DNA from: Dermanyssus gallinae
Lineage: Eukaryota > Arthropoda > Arachnida > Mesostigmata > Dermanyssidae
Direction of reading: 5' to 3'
Assembly (NCBI GenBank): GCA_003439945.1
Contig: QVRM01002382.1
Location: forward strand, 43,020 to 107,019
Length of the DNA stretch: 64,000 nt
Below the pieces are notes generated by a model. It was not told the DNA's origin, did not search any database, and saw nothing but the letters and a program-made list of their open reading frames with translations. This document shows positions 26,215 through 31,120 of this stretch, piece by piece. The stretch's first letter is position 1, and each line of letters begins with the position of its first letter. The translations under genes were made by a program, and so were the position numbers.

Positions 26215-29200
26215 TCAATGTTAGCAATCATTCACAGTCGGACCATGACACTTGGGTCCCTGCGAACGTGTGCACTATTACGGGGGGTCTAGTGCAGGGA
26301 TCAGCCATTGCTGGAGGGTTCCTCGAACAGAGGCCGCATTGCCCCGTTGCACATCCAGCGACAGACGCTGTCTGAGGAAATCACTTGCTCGCTTATCTTC
26401 GCTGGCTAGAATTAGCCGCTTCTCGACCTTCTGTAGCAAACTACGAGTAGACGGACCCGGCCCGCCAAGGGTCTTGAGGCAAGGGGCAAGTGGGTGAAAC
26501 TCGTACGGGTAACCGATGTTCTGGTACTTTCTAACCTTGCCTGCCTCGGCGAGAGCCGATGCATAACCAGCCCGAGCCGCGCCAGCACTGACCACTGAAG
26601 GGGCTAATGAGTCATTAACTGTCGCGTCCCAAACCAGCAAGCATCCGCGCTTAAACGGAGTTAAGGTCCAATCGTCAGGTCTCTTCCCGCCCTCTCTGTC
26701 TAGTCCGACGGGCTCCAGGACGCACGGTAGACTACTGGATTGTGAAGCTCTGCTAAATGTTTCGTTCAAGGCTTGGTGTCTTGTTCGCCTACCTGGGCTG
26801 TCAATACAGAATAGCCCGTGACGTCCATCTGGCTGGACGACGTCTCTGCAGACGCAGGCATGAGTGTACACAAGGTCTTTCCTTAAACGAAGTCCGACCG
26901 CGATCCTTACCGACTCTTTATTTAAAAGGGTCCCGATCTAAGCACAGGGTATGGCGTGGAGCCATGCGCCTGCCCCCTTGGAGGAGACGGCGCGCAGCCT
27001 GGCCTTATCGGCGTCCGTGGCGCATTCCGCAATGAGGTTTTCGACTCTTTGCTCATAAATAATTACTGTCCATTCTCTCTGGTGTCCAGCCTCGGCGGGC
27101 TCGTGGCCGCAAAGGGCGACTGCTCTGCGGTGGCTTGTCTCCAATTGAGCTTCGAAGTCCGTAAGAGCAACAGAATCAAGGAGGGTTCTTGCCTGCTGCA
27201 TAGACCTAGGAAGGGAAGCTGCCAGAGCTGTCTCCGATAAGACAGTCGCATCAGGTAACCCTAGGCCACCCCAAAGAACGGGAAGTAGCTTCAGGTAACC
27301 CTAGGCCACCCCAAAGAACGGGAAGTAGAGCTTGTTGGCGCGCACGAGCGGATAGGCTGAGGTTTAGCAACGCCTCTAATGTAGACATCACGCGACCGTT
27401 GAGTCGTCCAAGGATTCCTAAAGCTTGCGCGCAATCTGCCCCTCGAAACAGGTGGTTGAGACGAAGGGCCAAAAATGATAATCTTGGAAGAAGAAAAAGG
27501 CCTCGGTGAGAGCCTACCAAGTGAATGCGTGACATTATTTTCTAGCTTGACCAGCCACCTCTTGAAGACACCCGGAACTCGCTTGCGGAAATAGGGGGAC
27601 GCCTAGCAACTCTAAAATTCGTGCCAACAGTCTTGCACCCTGGGAGAGCCTCTAGCATTTCGGAGTCAGCAGCACCTCCTACAGCATGGACCTCACATTT
27701 TGCAGGGTTTAGTGCCAGGTCACTCAGCTCAGCAAACTCATTGACTTGGTGGATGTCCCTCAGTACCGCATCGGGGGCGCCACCCAAAACACCGTCGTCC
27801 AAGTACCTTACATTTAGAGGGCATTTAATAGAGTCGATTAACTCCTTGACAGCCAGGCGGAACAGGGCACCCCTGCTGCACCCCAGTTTGCGACATTATG
27901 ACATCGTGCGGCATGAAAAGGCAGGAAGGCTCTTTATAAGCTAGTTCCACCTGGTGAAACATGATTGGGGCATGGGCGCTTATGGCGCTCAATAAGTGGT
28001 CTCTCCGAATACTGTTAAAGGCGTTTCTAAAGTCAAGTTTGACCACAAGGGTAGCTTTACAACGTGACTCCAGGAAGGATCCAAGCTGATGGACACCAAG
28101 AGCTTGTGAGATGTCTGCTTCATTCTCTAAGATGCCAATCTTTGCGGCCAGCCTTCGGATTGCAGATGAACATGCGATGGGCCTTACGCTGCCATCTTTC
28201 TTCTTAAGGGCGAAAAGTCTGGCACCAAAGATGAGCAGTCGCCATTCGGAGAGCGGCGAGCCCCAGCGAAGAAGATCAGCGACTTTGGCTAGGGCAGCCG
28301 CAAGCCGGTCGGCGGCAGCTCCTAGAGCGGGGGATAGCAGATCTTATAAGAGCCGTGGTCTGATAAAATCAAGGCCCGCGGCTGAGCTTCGCGAAAACGT
28401 TCTTATAGCAGACCGAACATTGTCGGCTGATGTAGTTGATGGCAAGGCCACGTGAGGAGGGCTGGGCCAAGACAGAGGTGAAGGGGCGGGGCGGTGTTTA
28501 TCCCACAGCAAAGCCGTCTCGCTCGGCTTCTGTGCCAGCGTGTCTTCTGAGATTAAGACCTTGGCCGCCGAAGAAACGTTGCCTTCCGAGAGCTTGGTAA
28601 TGGCTAGCCGGACGGTGTCAACTGTCCGCTGCTGGGGACGTAGGTGTAAAGGAGGGCTACTGCCATCGTCAAACCGTCTCCCCTGAGCAAAGTCGCAAAG
28701 GTTCTTCCGGACGATAACTGCCAATGACCGGTCATCCTTCCCACCATCGGGGAGGCGGAGGACAACAAACGCGAAGGAGAACAGAGAAAGCCAGGCCGTG
28801 TCGTCGTTGTTCTCTGCGACTGAGCATAGGACCTTAGTGAAGTCTTCGGCTACTTGCCTGCGTACTGATTTTGGCAAAATGCGGCCAACCGCCAGCGGCG
28901 AGTGACATCTCAAATAACACCGATTAAGCCATCTGCGGTAAACTAGAGTTCAAGGGCTGTGACTCGTCGTTCATGTTATAGGCAACCCCCTCCGTGCTTG
29001 GTCGTTATGCGTCGACGTAGACCTCTTCGTGTAAACGAAAGCCCGCAGGTTGAGCAGGGGGCCCTGTTGGGGTCCGACTGCCGGGACCGCGGGCTGACGG
29101 GCCCGCGGTTAGGCGTGTTGTCGTTGTGGTCTGTCATTACAAGGCAAGACCTTTTAACTTGCCCACCACGGAAAGCAGTTCCATGAGAGGTCTCAACGCT

Positions 29201-31086
29201 TCCTCTAGGGACCTCAACACGGCATATAATTCTGGTCTAATTCCCTGCAGAATATCAACCAGTCCCGAGAGCGACGAACCGGTATCGGCAATCTGGTGAG
29301 ACTGATTTGTTCTCGGGGTCTTTTTCGAACGTCGGGAGCGGTGGGTCCTGACCGTAGGCGACCTGTAGCTGCGTTTCTTCCTCTGGATCTTCGGTATGGG
29401 CTTTGGGTTCGGTAGAACGACCCTCGGGTCGGCCCCCGCTGCTGGCGAAATCCCCCTGACCACAGTAGCATAGGTGGGACCCCGTACCTCGGAAGACGGG
29501 TCCTCTTGAACAGAAGCCGAGCGACACTGAACAGCTTCACCGATGGCCGCGTCGGGATAATCTGCTCTAACCTGCTGGAGCATGCGGCCCTCTAGCATTA
29601 TTCTACTTTTTCACGCAGGTAAGCTAGCCGCGGGCATGAGGAAGATCCCGCCTGGTGAGGTTCCTGGCAGTTCACACACCTCGAAGCGCTACGACAGGAG
29701 TCGTCTGTGTGATCCGGGCCTCCGCAATTCTTGCAGAGCTTTTTTTCCCAGACACTTGTCGGCAAGATGTCCGGGTTTCAAGCACTTAAAGCAGATATTT
29801 GCTTGACCCGGTTCCAGGATAACCGGCTGAGATATATGACCGAGAAAGACGGACACCGGTGGCTAGCAAGAAAAACTGAGGATTACCTTCGTCAGCGGTA
29901 TTCTCACCACCAGGGGACGAACGATATAGCCGACGTGCTTTGGTAACTCCGTGTTCTGCTATTATGAGAATTATTATGCAATCTCTCTTTCGGTGAACAT
30001 TGGATTGACTTCCTCACTTCTTGGAAGATTCTTCTTCAGACTAGTGTCCGCCAAGCAACCGCCTGAAGTAACGGCACAACAACAGCAACAACAACAGCAG
30101 CAACAACACAGGCCACTGATTGGCAGGTGGACCGGAACGACGGTTCCGGCAGGGGGGGACGAGGAATCAGAGGAGCAAGAAGTATCGGAAGAACAAACGG
30201 CGTTGATTATCCGCACTAAATTTGTTTGTCGGCTTTTGAAACAATGGGAGGGTCCGGACCGCTTACACCGAAGTTGATTTAGCGCGTGGGCAGAAGCCTT
30301 AACCTTTCCACGGGAGACTCGAGAGCATTGGAATTTTTGCGTCAGAGACTGTCTCTCGACATTCAAGGAGGAAACGCAGCATCTGTTCGGGGCACATTGT
30401 CGAACTGGGCTAATCCTGGGTTAGAGAGCCCGTGACTACAAACTTCACTTCAAAGTGCTAATACAATAAAATGATATATATATATATATATACAGGAAGA
30501 AAGTACTCTAGCTATTGTATTTCGATTCCACGTTACGAAGTTCAACCGACTCCATAAAGCTTGTATCATGTGTTTTGTATCGTCTAGTCTCATCCTCTTT
30601 CGGCCGGTGAGATAGTTCTGGTGGGGTATTTTCTAGAATGAGTACGCCAGATACGAGGTCTAGACTGTCAATGCACACCAGGGTCCTATGCTGTGTTCCA
30701 GAGAACCGGGCACAGAATGTAACTCCGCACAACTCAAGGTGATTCCGTCTTACGATTATGTCGTACTTGGAATTTGTTGCAGACACGGCGATACGCGCTT
30801 ATTTACCTGAGTTACACCCTACATCACAATGTTCAACGCATTATGTACGTAGACTGAGTGGAATAAAGCTTCTGCTTCTGAGCGAGTGTTTTCAAGTAGT
30901 TTCAACCATTGTCCATTGCAGCAGTTGGTTTGGTGCGCCCAGCGTGGACGCCTTGCTACGTCTGGTAACGTGGTAGCATGATTTTTCGATATAATTCTGG
31001 AGGGCATATGTGCTTCCATGAACATATAGCTATAATATGATTATAGAGTATTATTACAATCAAAATAATTTTAATAAATTGTTTGA

Positions 31087-31120
<34 letters not shown>

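Noticed and set aside
30922..30964. Possible CD36 exon reading SWFGAPSVDALLRL
   Set aside because: Its phase does not match exon e, and it lacks the CN...GT block.
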